Positions 1 to 5,737 of a stretch of 12,485 nt of DNA are shown piece after piece. How positions within the stretch are numbered: the stretch's first letter is position 1; each line of letters opens with the position of its first letter. Below the pieces are notes generated by a model, which made no database searches, was not told the DNA's origin, and saw only the letters and a list, made by a program, of their open reading frames with translations. This DNA comes from Thiobacillaceae bacterium (GTDB taxonomy: Bacteria; Pseudomonadota; Gammaproteobacteria; Burkholderiales; Thiobacillaceae): assembly GCA_012274165.1 (NCBI GenBank), contig JAAPAA010000156.1:1-12485 (forward strand). Reading direction: 5' to 3'. The position numbers and the translations under genes are program-made.

Positions 1-1
1 T

Positions 2-637
2 TTGCCGCCGCGCCTGTCGGCTGCGGCAGCCGAGCGGCTGGCCGAACTGGGCGTTGAAATACACATCAACGAACGGGTGGTCGAAGTCCGCAAGGACGGC
101 ATGCTGACCGCCGACGGCAAGTTCATTCCCGCCAGCATGATGGTGTGGTCGGCCGGCATCAAGGCACCGGATTTTCTGAAATACATCGATGGCCTGGAAA
201 CCAACCGCGCCAATCAGCTGGTGGTGAAATCCACGCTGCAGACCACGCGCGACGACAACATCTTTGCGCTCGGCGACTGCGCGGCCTGCCCGATGCCCGA
301 CGGCCGCAACGTGCCGCCGCGTGCGCAGGCTGCGCACCAGCAGGCATCCCACATGGCGAAGACGATCTGCCGTCGTTTTCGCGGCAAGCCGCTGCTGGAG
401 TATGTCTACCGCGACTACGGCTCGCTGGTCGCGCTCGGGCGTTTTTCCACGGTCGGCAACCTGATGGGCGGCCTGTCGGGCGGCAGCATCATGATCGAAG
501 GTGCCCTGGCGCGACTGGTGTATTGGTCATTGCACAAGATGCACCAGATTGCGCTGCACGGCTGGGTTAAAACGTCGATGACGACTTACGCGCACTTCAT
601 CAGCACCCCGATCCGGGCTCGGATCAAGCTGCACTGA
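2..637 (+). CDS. ndh: Type II NADH:quinone oxidoreductase, C-terminal part
   Basis: NDH-2 is a single-subunit FAD flavoprotein on the inner face of the cytoplasmic membrane. It passes electrons from NADH to quinone without pumping protons. Only about the last 211 residues are in the window; E. coli Ndh is about 434, so the N-terminal FAD domain and part of the NADH domain lie upstream and the TTG at position 2 is not a real start. Visible family marks are MVWSAGIKAPDFL, the FAD-contacting FALGDCAACP, the VPPRAQAAHQ segment, the RFSTVGNLMG and MIEGALARLVYWSLHKMHQIALHG stretch of the membrane-anchoring C-terminus (each recalled from E. coli Ndh), and the terminal RIKLH. The frame is intact to its TGA. 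The gene converges on the RES toxin gene across 40 bp in which I see no convincing terminator. Identification is firm; quinone preference cannot be read. Confidence 0.93.
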   Translation: MPPRLSAAAAERLAELGVEIHINERVVEVRKDGMLTADGKFIPASMMVWSAGIKAPDFLKYIDGLETNRANQLVVKSTLQTTRDDNIFALGDCAACPMPDGRNVPPRAQAAHQQASHMAKTICRRFRGKPLLEYVYRDYGSLVALGRFSTVGNLMGGLSGGSIMIEGALARLVYWSLHKMHQIALHGWVKTSMTTYAHFISTPIRARIKLH

Positions 638-677
638 GGGCGAACGGCCGTGCGCGGAAGCGTGGCTTGTGTGCCTT

Positions 678-1424
678 TTATGCGGGCTGCGGCAGCTTGC
701 CGTCGACCAGAAACGCCTCGATCGGAAAGTGATGGATGGCGTTGCCGTGCGCGGCGCGGAAGCTGACGCGCTCAGCGGTGAGTTCCCCCAGCCACGATGC
801 TTGCGAGACGGGATTGGGTTGCGCCAGAGCCTGCGGCGCAAACAGCGCCAGATTGATCCCCCCCGGTAGGTTGCGCGCAGACAGGAACGTGAATGCCTCG
901 ATCCCGGCTGCCCGCATCTTTGGGCCGAGCGCCTGGCTTGCACGGTAATCCGAGGTGTGCTGCAGAACGTCGCGATATTGGGCGAAAGGCGGCTGCTGCA
1001 ATTGCATGCCGGTGCGGGTTTGGTACGCCGCGCCAAACAGGGTGTGCTGGGTATCCAGTTTGCCAACCGGCGGCGTGCGCATCCCCGCCCAGAATACGAA
1101 GCGGTAATAGGCGGCTTCGGCGAGCACGGTTGGGATGTCGAGCGAGCCGTAAAACAGGCTGGGTTCGCTGCGCGTGCCGAAGCGTGAACCATGTTTGAGC
1201 GGGGGGTAACGGAACGGTGTTGCCAGCAGGTAGTGAAGCGATTCGGTTCCCTTGCGGCGGCGCGGTTTGGTGGTTTCCAGCAGGTCTTCCAGCACGGCCT
1301 GCCGTTCGAGCGAGGCGACCAGTTGATGGGTTGCCACCTGTTCCTGGCTTTCGACGAGCCGCAACAACACGCCGGCAAGCTCCACCGGTTTGGCCTCCGC
1401 CAGGCAGCCATCCCAATCGATCAT
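678..1424 (-). CDS. RES-domain toxin (NAD+-degrading family) of a toxin-antitoxin pair
   Basis: This 248-residue protein has a RES domain in its C-terminal two thirds. Family marks are HYLLATPFRYPPL (residues 64-76), GSRFGTR (79-85), LFYGSLDIPTVLAEAAYYR (90-108) and FLSARNLPGGINLALF (180-195). R81, E103 and S182 are my candidates for the Arg-Glu-Ser residues that name the family. Characterised RES toxins such as MbcT consume NAD+ by phosphorolysis or hydrolysis and stop growth unless bound by an Xre/MbcA/ParS antitoxin. That activity is inferred here from family and context. The first 60 residues lie outside the core domain and make the protein longer than minimal RES toxins (about 150-190 residues). 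The gene starts 19 bp after the antitoxin stop on the same strand with no good Shine-Dalgarno site before the ATG, which suggests translation depends on the antitoxin cistron. The frame is intact. Confidence 0.85.
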   Translation of the reverse strand: MIDWDGCLAEAKPVELAGVLLRLVESQEQVATHQLVASLERQAVLEDLLETTKPRRRKGTESLHYLLATPFRYPPLKHGSRFGTRSEPSLFYGSLDIPTVLAEAAYYRFVFWAGMRTPPVGKLDTQHTLFGAAYQTRTGMQLQQPPFAQYRDVLQHTSDYRASQALGPKMRAAGIEAFTFLSARNLPGGINLALFAPQALAQPNPVSQASWLGELTAERVSFRAAHGNAIHHFPIEAFLVDGKLPQPA

Positions 1425-1443
1425 TTAGCGCTGGCCGCGCCGC

Positions 1444-1803
1444 TTACAGCTTGCCGCGTAGGGCATCCAGATATTCCAGCACGGTGGTCAGGCCCTGCAC
1501 GGTTTTGACCTGCTCGGCCGGGATGCCGCCGGTATGCAGGTTTTCGGTTTGCATCCAGTGCTGCATTTGCTGGGGATTGCCGCCGACCAGCACGTAGAGT
1601 GAGCGGTAGCAGCGGATGAACAGCAGCGCCAGTTCGCCCGCCTTGCTGTCGGCCGCGATGCGCCCGCGGCTGATGACCGTGCGGTCCTTGCCGATGATGG
1701 CCCCCAGATCCGACTGGCTGAGCCCCAGATATTTGCCCGCATTGGCGAGCGCTTCGGCCAGCACGCTGGATGGATCGGCGGCGTCTGCAAGTGCGAGGTT
1801 CAT
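1444..1803 (-). CDS. Xre/MbcA/ParS-type antitoxin
   Basis: This 119-residue protein is the upstream partner of the RES toxin gene. Residues about 26-48 (LGLSQSDLGAIIGKDRTVISRG) form an Xre-like helix-turn-helix. Residues about 57-119 match the MbcA/ParS C-terminal domain: ELALLFIRCYRSLYVLVGGN, then QHWMQTENLHTGGIPAEQV and a closing LTTVLEYLDALRG helix. In known pairs the C-terminal domain blocks the toxin's active site and the complex represses its own promoter. I chose the ATG at 1803 because AAGGGA lies 6 bases before it and the family fold begins directly after; the same frame stays open upstream but only through AT-rich intergenic DNA. Antitoxin-first order, common strand and short spacing are typical of this TA class. 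Which toxin it neutralises is inferred from adjacency. Confidence 0.85.
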   Translation of the reverse strand: MNLALADAADPSSVLAEALANAGKYLGLSQSDLGAIIGKDRTVISRGRIAADSKAGELALLFIRCYRSLYVLVGGNPQQMQHWMQTENLHTGGIPAEQVKTVQGLTTVLEYLDALRGKL

Positions 1804-1836
1804 TGGGTATCCCTTGAGGGCGGGTGTTGTTGTCAA

Positions 1837-1866
1837 ATTAGCACATTTATTGATATTTATGTGCAA
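1837..1866 (-). promoter_or_regulatory. Candidate promoter of the toxin-antitoxin operon
   Basis: On the minus strand TTGCAC (complement of 1861-1866) could serve as a -35 box, and GCTAAT (complement of 1837-1842) 18 bases further as a weak -10 box preceded by TG. Transcription would start roughly 25 bases before the antitoxin ATG. Both boxes overlap the arms of the inverted repeat, which would suit autorepression. The -10 match is only four of six, so the exact boxes are uncertain. Confidence 0.35.
1841..1864. promoter_or_regulatory. Inverted repeat, candidate TA operator
   Basis: The arms GCACAT (1841-1846) and ATGTGC (1859-1864) are perfect inverted copies separated by 12 AT-rich bases. 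They sit about 40 bp upstream of the antitoxin start, in a low-GC patch unlike the surrounding sequence. A dyad of this size at this place fits a binding site for a dimeric helix-turn-helix antitoxin repressing its own operon. The repeat is seen directly; its function is inferred. Confidence 0.5.
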
Positions 1867-1896
1867 AATAAACGCCCGCATTGGGTGCAGCGCGTT
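1864..1896 (-). terminator. Possible intrinsic terminator after mak
   Basis: On the minus strand the last two bases of the mak stop codon begin a stem AACGC that pairs with GCGTT. An inner GCA/TGC stem with a five-base loop lies within it, and the structure is followed by TATTTTG. The T tract is short and interrupted and the outer stem only five pairs, so termination may be inefficient. If it leaks, mak transcripts would continue into the toxin-antitoxin genes. Confidence 0.4.
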
Positions 1897-2893
1897 AAGA
1901 CGGGTGATCCCACAACCAGGCCGCCCCGCGCACCCCGCTCGAATCGCCGAACGCAGGCGGCACCAGCCGGGTGTCGACGCGGTCGGAAAACACGTAGCGC
2001 CGCCACAGTTTCGGCACCGTGTCATACAGGCGGGAGATGTTGGACATGCCGCCGCCCAGCACGATCACGTCCGGGTCGAGCAGGTTGATGACGCCGGCGA
2101 GGGCGCGGGCGAGGCGTTCCTCGTAGCGCGCCAGCGTGGCGCTGCAGGGGCCATAGCCGGCTTGTGCGAGCTGGGCGATTTCGTGCGCGGGCAATTCTTC
2201 GCCACCGTAACGCACATGGTCGGCGGCGAAACCGGGGCCGGACAGCCAGGTTTCGATGCAGCCTTTCTTGCCGCAATAACACGCGGGCGCGGTCTCCAGT
2301 TCGCGCGGGCTGGGCCAGGGATGCAGGATGGCTTCGCCGGTGGTCGGGTGGTGGCCGGTGGATACCCGGTCGGCCTGGCGGTGGGCGAACTGGAAGTAGG
2401 GTAGGGGTGTGTGTCCCCACTCGCCGGCAATCGCGTTGGCGCCGCTGAGCGCTTGGCCGCGCACCACCACGCCACCGCCGACGCCGGTTCCGATGATCAC
2501 GCCAAACACGCAGTCCATTCCGGCAGCGGCCCCATCGGTCGCTTCCGACAGCGCAAAGCAGTTGGCGTCGTTGGCGAGCCGCACCTCGCGGTTCAGTGCG
2601 CGTTCAAGATCCAGCTGCAGCGGCTGGCCATTGAGGCAGGTCGAGTTGCAGTTTTTCATCAGGCCGGTCGCGGGCGAGATGGCGCCGGGCGTGCCGATGC
2701 CGATGCTGCCGGTTTGCCCGAGTTCGAATTCAGCCTGGTGGACCAGTGCGGCCACTGCAGCTACCGTGGCGAGATAGTCGTTTTGCGGCGTGGGCGCACG
2801 ACGGCGCAGGATTTCCCGGCCGGCGGCGTCGAGCGCGATCAGCTCGATTTTGCTGCCGCCGAGGTCGATGCCGAAACGGAGAGGCGTGGTCAC
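1895..2893 (-). CDS. mak: ROK-family fructokinase
   Basis: ROK sugar kinase, closest in pattern to E. coli Mak, which phosphorylates fructose with ATP in the cytoplasm. Marks over 332 residues: the phosphate-binding DLGGSK (10-15), TPGAISPATGLMKN (68-81), NDAN with the likely catalytic base D109, IIGTGVGGG (133-141), GEWGH (157-161), the zinc site H161 with CYCGKKGC (C205, C207, C212) followed by IETWLSG, the second ATP loop VIVLGGGMSN (276-285), and GDSSGVRGAAWLW near the end. Between GEWGH and the zinc cysteines there are roughly 30 more residues than in the 302-residue E. coli protein as I recall it. I chose the GTG at 2893, ten bases after GGAG, because it puts DLGG about ten residues from the N-terminus as in the family. 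It is divergent from yebC. Fructose is the likely but unproven substrate; other hexoses are possible. Confidence 0.88.
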   Translation of the reverse strand: MTTPLRFGIDLGGSKIELIALDAAGREILRRRAPTPQNDYLATVAAVAALVHQAEFELGQTGSIGIGTPGAISPATGLMKNCNSTCLNGQPLQLDLERALNREVRLANDANCFALSEATDGAAAGMDCVFGVIIGTGVGGGVVVRGQALSGANAIAGEWGHTPLPYFQFAHRQADRVSTGHHPTTGEAILHPWPSPRELETAPACYCGKKGCIETWLSGPGFAADHVRYGGEELPAHEIAQLAQAGYGPCSATLARYEERLARALAGVINLLDPDVIVLGGGMSNISRLYDTVPKLWRRYVFSDRVDTRLVPPAFGDSSGVRGAAWLWDHPS

Positions 2894-2897
2894 GGTG

Positions 2898-2903
2898 TAA
2901 AAT
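2898..2903 (+). promoter_or_regulatory. Possible -10 box for yebC
   Basis: TAAAAT lies 31 bases before the yebC ATG in the 41-bp gap between the divergent mak and yebC genes. I find no convincing -35 box at 16-18 bp spacing, so this is a weak promoter suggestion. Confidence 0.3.
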
Positions 2904-2934
2904 CTCCGGCTATTCAGTTAGCGTTGGAATCAAC

Positions 2935-3666
2935 ATGGCAGGACATTCGAAATGGGCCAACATCCAGCACCGTAAAGGTCGCCAGGATGCCAAGCGTGGC
3001 AAGGTCTTCACCAAGCTTATCAAGGAAATCACCGTGGCAGCCAAAATGGGCGGCGGCGACCCGGCGATGAATCCGCGCCTGCGGCTGGCCATCGACAAGG
3101 CCAAGGCCGAGTCGATGCCGAAGGACAATATCGAAAATGCGGTCAAGCGTGGCAGCGGCCAGCTCGACGGCGTCAACTACGAAGAAGCGCGCTACGAAGG
3201 CTATGGCATCGGCGGCGTCGCGGTGATCGTCGACTGCCTCACCGACAACAAGACCCGCACCGTCGCCGATGTCCGCCACGCCTTCACCAAGCACGGCGGC
3301 AACATGGGCACCGACGGCTGTGTGGCGTTCCAGTTCAAGCATTGCGGACAGATCATTCTGGAGCCGGGCGCGAGCGAGGATGCGGTGATGGAAGTCGCGC
3401 TCGATGCCGGCGCCGACGACATCATCCCCAACGAGGATGGCTCGATCGAGGTGCTGACCTCGCCCGATCCCAGGGCGTTTGAAATGGTGAAAGAGGCGCT
3501 GGAAAAAGCCGGGTTCAAACCGGCGGTTGCCGAAATTACCATGCGCGCCGAGGGCGAAACCGAACTCGCGGGCGACGACGCGGTGAAGATGCAGAAAATC
3601 CTCGACGCGCTGGAAGTGCTCGATGATGTGCAGGATGTCTACACCAATGCGGTGTTGCCGGAATAG
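2935..3666 (+). CDS. yebC: YebC/TACO1-family protein
   Basis: This is a full-length 243-residue member of the YebC/TACO1 family (E. coli YebC is 246). The N-terminal signature MAGHSKWANIQHRKG fixes the start at the ATG at 2935. NPRLRLAIDKAKAESMPKDNIENAVKRG (46-73) and YEGYGIGGVAVIVDCLTDNKTRT (87-109) are core family blocks. YebC proteins were long annotated as transcriptional regulators; work on bacterial and mitochondrial members also supports a role in relieving ribosome stalling, notably at proline-rich stretches. Which applies here cannot be told from sequence. The usual GNLGTSGSVAF-like segment reads GNMGTDGCVAF here. The ribosome-binding site is weak (only TTGGA before the start). ruvC follows after 8 bp, the widespread yebC-ruvC arrangement. 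Confidence 0.95.
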   Translation: MAGHSKWANIQHRKGRQDAKRGKVFTKLIKEITVAAKMGGGDPAMNPRLRLAIDKAKAESMPKDNIENAVKRGSGQLDGVNYEEARYEGYGIGGVAVIVDCLTDNKTRTVADVRHAFTKHGGNMGTDGCVAFQFKHCGQIILEPGASEDAVMEVALDAGADDIIPNEDGSIEVLTSPDPRAFEMVKEALEKAGFKPAVAEITMRAEGETELAGDDAVKMQKILDALEVLDDVQDVYTNAVLPE

Positions 3667-3674
3667 TTTCCACC

Positions 3675-4190
3675 TTGCGCATCCTCGGCATTGATCCCGG
3701 CTTGCGCATTACCGGCTTTGGCCTGATCGAACAGACCGGCCAGAAGCTGGCCTACGTCGCCAGCGGCGTCATCAAAAGCGGCGAGGGCGAATTGCCGCAA
3801 CGTCTGGGCGTGTTGTTCGCCGGGCTGAATGAAGTGATCGCCACCTGGCAGCCCGACACCTGCGCGGTGGAAATCGTCTTCGTCAACGTCAATCCCCAAT
3901 CCACGCTGCTGCTCGGGCAGGCGCGGGGGGCTGCGATCTGCGCGGCGGTATCGAATGAACTGCTGGTGGCGGAATACACCGCACTGCAAATCAAGCAGGC
4001 AGTGGCCGGCCACGGCAAGGCCGCCAAGGAACAGGTGCAGGAAATGGTCAAACGCTTGCTGGGTCTGCCCGTCGCGCCGACCGCCGACGCCGCCGACGCG
4101 CTCGCCTGCGCCATCACCCACGCGCATGGCAGCCGCCTGGGCGCGCACTCGACAGCGGGTTATCGGATGAAAGGCGGACGGCTGGTATGA
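3675..4190 (+). CDS. ruvC: Holliday junction resolvase RuvC
   Basis: RuvC is the homodimeric endonuclease that makes paired cuts across Holliday junctions after RuvAB branch migration. The 171-residue frame carries the four acidic metal ligands at the expected places: D7 in GIDPG, E66 in AVEIVF, and D138 and D141 in ADAADALA. F69 corresponds to the aromatic residue known to matter in E. coli RuvC. LLLGQARGAA (78-87) and the GHGKAAKEQVQ loop (112-122) are also typical. The start is TTG at 3675, since no ATG or GTG precedes the RILGIDPG core. It lies 8 bp after yebC and its TGA overlaps the ATG of the next gene as ATGA. Length and motifs indicate an intact enzyme. Confidence 0.96.
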   Translation: MRILGIDPGLRITGFGLIEQTGQKLAYVASGVIKSGEGELPQRLGVLFAGLNEVIATWQPDTCAVEIVFVNVNPQSTLLLGQARGAAICAAVSNELLVAEYTALQIKQAVAGHGKAAKEQVQEMVKRLLGLPVAPTADAADALACAITHAHGSRLGAHSTAGYRMKGGRLV

Positions 4191-5143
4191 ACCCCGCCCT
4201 GTCTTCCCACGAACCTTCGCGCGAGCGTCTGGCCAATCCGTTCGCCCGCTATGTGCTGGCGACGCGCCCGGCCTTCCTTACCATCACCCTGGCCGGTTGT
4301 CTGCTCGGCTTTGCCACGGCGGTTGCCGGCGGCGCGGCGTTCGGCTGGGAACGCGCGCTGGTCACGCTGCTGCTGGCCTTGCTGGCACATGCGGGCATCA
4401 ATGTGCTCAACGATTATTGCGACCATCTCAACGGCACCGACGCGCGCAACACGCAGCGCATTTACCCGTTTACCGGCGGCAGCCGCTTCATTCAGAACGG
4501 CGTGCTGTCGCCGCGCCAGGTGCAGGTGTTTGCCATCGTGCTGTTTGCCGTCACCATCGCCGGCGGGCTGTGGCTGCTCAGCGTGGCGGGCGCAGGACTG
4601 TTCTGGATCGGGCTGGCCGGTCTTGCCATCGGCTGGGGCTATTCGGCGCCGCCGCTGCAGTTGAATAGCCGGGGCGTCGGCGAACTGTGCGTTGCAACCG
4701 GATTCCTGCTCGTCGTCGCCGGCGCGGACTATGCGCAGCGTGGCGCGTGGGCACCGCTGCCCTGGCTGGCGGGTGCACCCTATGCGCTGCTGGTCGCCAA
4801 CATTCTGTACATCAACCAGTTTCCCGATCGCGCTGCCGACCGTGCCAGCGGCAAGCTGCATTGGGTGGCACGGCTGCAACCGGCGGTCGCTGCCTGGGGC
4901 TATGGCCTGATTCTGCTGTTGGCAGCATTGGCGCTGCTGGGCGGCATACTGTTGGGGGCCTTGCCGCTGGCTGCAGCATTGGCGCTCGTCGCCTGGATTC
5001 CCGCCGTGCTGGCGTGGCGGCAGCTGCAGCGGTTTGCGGCGATACCCGAGCAGCTTGCCCCGGCCATCAAGCTGACTTTACTTGCCGCGCATGCGCTGCC
5101 CTTGCTGCTTGCAGCTATTCTGCTGTTTTCCAGAGGTTTTTGA
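4187..5143 (+). CDS. UbiA/MenA-type membrane prenyltransferase
   Basis: This 318-residue, highly hydrophobic polytopic protein belongs to the UbiA prenyltransferase superfamily, which transfers an isoprenoid chain from its diphosphate to an aromatic acceptor in the membrane. The first aspartate motif is NDYCDHLNGTD (75-85, with D76 and D79). The second is NQFPDRAADRASGK (210-223, with D214 and D218). Together with YPFTGGSRFIQNG (93-105) these look more like MenA (1,4-dihydroxy-2-naphthoate polyprenyltransferase) than UbiA. About eight or nine hydrophobic segments can be seen. The acceptor is not determinable: menaquinone synthesis would need other men genes, none of which are here. The start overlaps the ruvC stop (ATGA), implying translational coupling. 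The TGA is followed at once by a second ATG belonging to a mini-ORF before ruvA. Its position between ruvC and ruvA is unusual relative to E. coli. Confidence 0.82.
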   Translation: MNPALSSHEPSRERLANPFARYVLATRPAFLTITLAGCLLGFATAVAGGAAFGWERALVTLLLALLAHAGINVLNDYCDHLNGTDARNTQRIYPFTGGSRFIQNGVLSPRQVQVFAIVLFAVTIAGGLWLLSVAGAGLFWIGLAGLAIGWGYSAPPLQLNSRGVGELCVATGFLLVVAGADYAQRGAWAPLPWLAGAPYALLVANILYINQFPDRAADRASGKLHWVARLQPAVAAWGYGLILLLAALALLGGILLGALPLAAALALVAWIPAVLAWRQLQRFAAIPEQLAPAIKLTLLAAHALPLLLAAILLFSRGF

Positions 5144-5163
5144 TGATCGGTTGCATTCCATGA
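5143..5163 (+). CDS. Six-codon mini-ORF (MIGCIP) bridging to ruvA
   Basis: An ATG at 5143 overlaps the prenyltransferase stop (TGATG) and is preceded by AGAGG at a six-base spacing, the best Shine-Dalgarno site in this junction. It reads MIGCIP and stops at a TGA (5161-5163) that overlaps the ruvA ATG as ATGA. The first eight bases repeat the first eight bases of ruvA, so it may be a by-product of a 17-bp duplication. Ribosomes loading here could terminate and restart on ruvA. Translation is not shown, only possible. Confidence 0.35.
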   Translation: MIGCIP

Positions 5164-5735
5164 TCGGACGTATTGTCGGCATTCTCGCCGCCAAGCAGCC
5201 GCCGCAGGTATTGGTGGACGTGGGTGGCGTCGGCTACGAAATCGACGTGCCGATGAGCACCTTCTACAACCTGCCCGCGCTGGGCGAAAAAGTCAGCCTG
5301 TTGACGCATCTGGCGATTCGCGAGGACGCGCATCTGCTGTACGGTTTTGCCAGCGATATCGAGCGCACGGCGTTTCGCGAGCTGCTGAAAGTCTCCGGCA
5401 TCGGCGCCAAGACCGCGCTGTCGGTGTTGTCCGGTTTGAGCGTGAACGACTTGTCCGCCGCGATTGCCGCGCAGGAAATCGGCCGCATCGTCAAAGTCCC
5501 GGGCATCGGCAAGAAAACTGCCGAGCGCCTGCTGCTGGAACTCAAGGGCAAGCCGGTGTTTGCCGGTGCGATTGCCAGCGCGGCGCCAGCCGGGGTGTCG
5601 GATGACGTGCGCCAGGCGCTGCTGGCGCTCGGCTACAACGAGCGCGAAACGACCGAGGCCTTGCGCCTGTTGCCGCCCGATCTGCCAGTAGGCGAAGCCA
5701 TCCGGCAAGCCTTGCGTTCCTTGTCCCGAGCCTGA
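5160..5735 (+). CDS. ruvA: Holliday junction DNA helicase subunit RuvA
   Basis: RuvA is the tetrameric subunit that binds four-way junctions and recruits the RuvB motor. The 191-residue protein shows the N-terminal OB-like domain (MIGRIVGILA, VGGVGYEIDVP at 21-31, LLTHLAIREDAHLLYGF at 47-63), two helix-hairpin-helix DNA-binding motifs (VSGIGAKTAL, 78-87; VPGIGKKTAERL, 113-124), and the small C-terminal domain that contacts RuvB (SDDVRQALLALGY onward, ending AIRQALRSL). The start is the ATG at 5160, where the universal MIG begins; an upstream MIG at 5143 is out of frame. Its own Shine-Dalgarno site is poor because the AGAGG lies 23 bases away, which fits coupling through the mini-ORF. Its TGA is two bases before the GTG of the GGDEF gene. 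Length matches the usual range of about 190-205. Confidence 0.96.
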   Translation: MIGRIVGILAAKQPPQVLVDVGGVGYEIDVPMSTFYNLPALGEKVSLLTHLAIREDAHLLYGFASDIERTAFRELLKVSGIGAKTALSVLSGLSVNDLSAAIAAQEIGRIVKVPGIGKKTAERLLLELKGKPVFAGAIASAAPAGVSDDVRQALLALGYNERETTEALRLLPPDLPVGEAIRQALRSLSRA

Positions 5736-5737
5736 AT

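Noticed and set aside
2..4. TTG at the left edge as an ndh start
   Set aside because: The residues after it match the middle of NDH-2, so the gene continues upstream and the TTG is an internal codon.
638..677. Gap between ndh and the toxin gene
   Set aside because: I looked for a bidirectional terminator and found only stems of three or four pairs, too weak to report.
690..702. Hairpin CGGCA-GCT-TGCCG as a terminator for ndh or the toxin gene
   Set aside because: It lies within the toxin coding end and has no T tract on either strand, so termination is not supported.
527..1411. Long minus-strand frame (294 codons) overlapping the RES toxin gene
   Set aside because: It is an alternative frame of the toxin gene on the same strand, rich in Arg/Ser/Pro with no recognisable motif, while the 678-1424 frame carries the RES signatures.
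1616..2404. Plus-strand open frame opposite the antitoxin and mak genes
   Set aside because: No family motif is visible, and it runs through both minus-strand genes and the AT-rich regulatory gap. It is a shadow frame.
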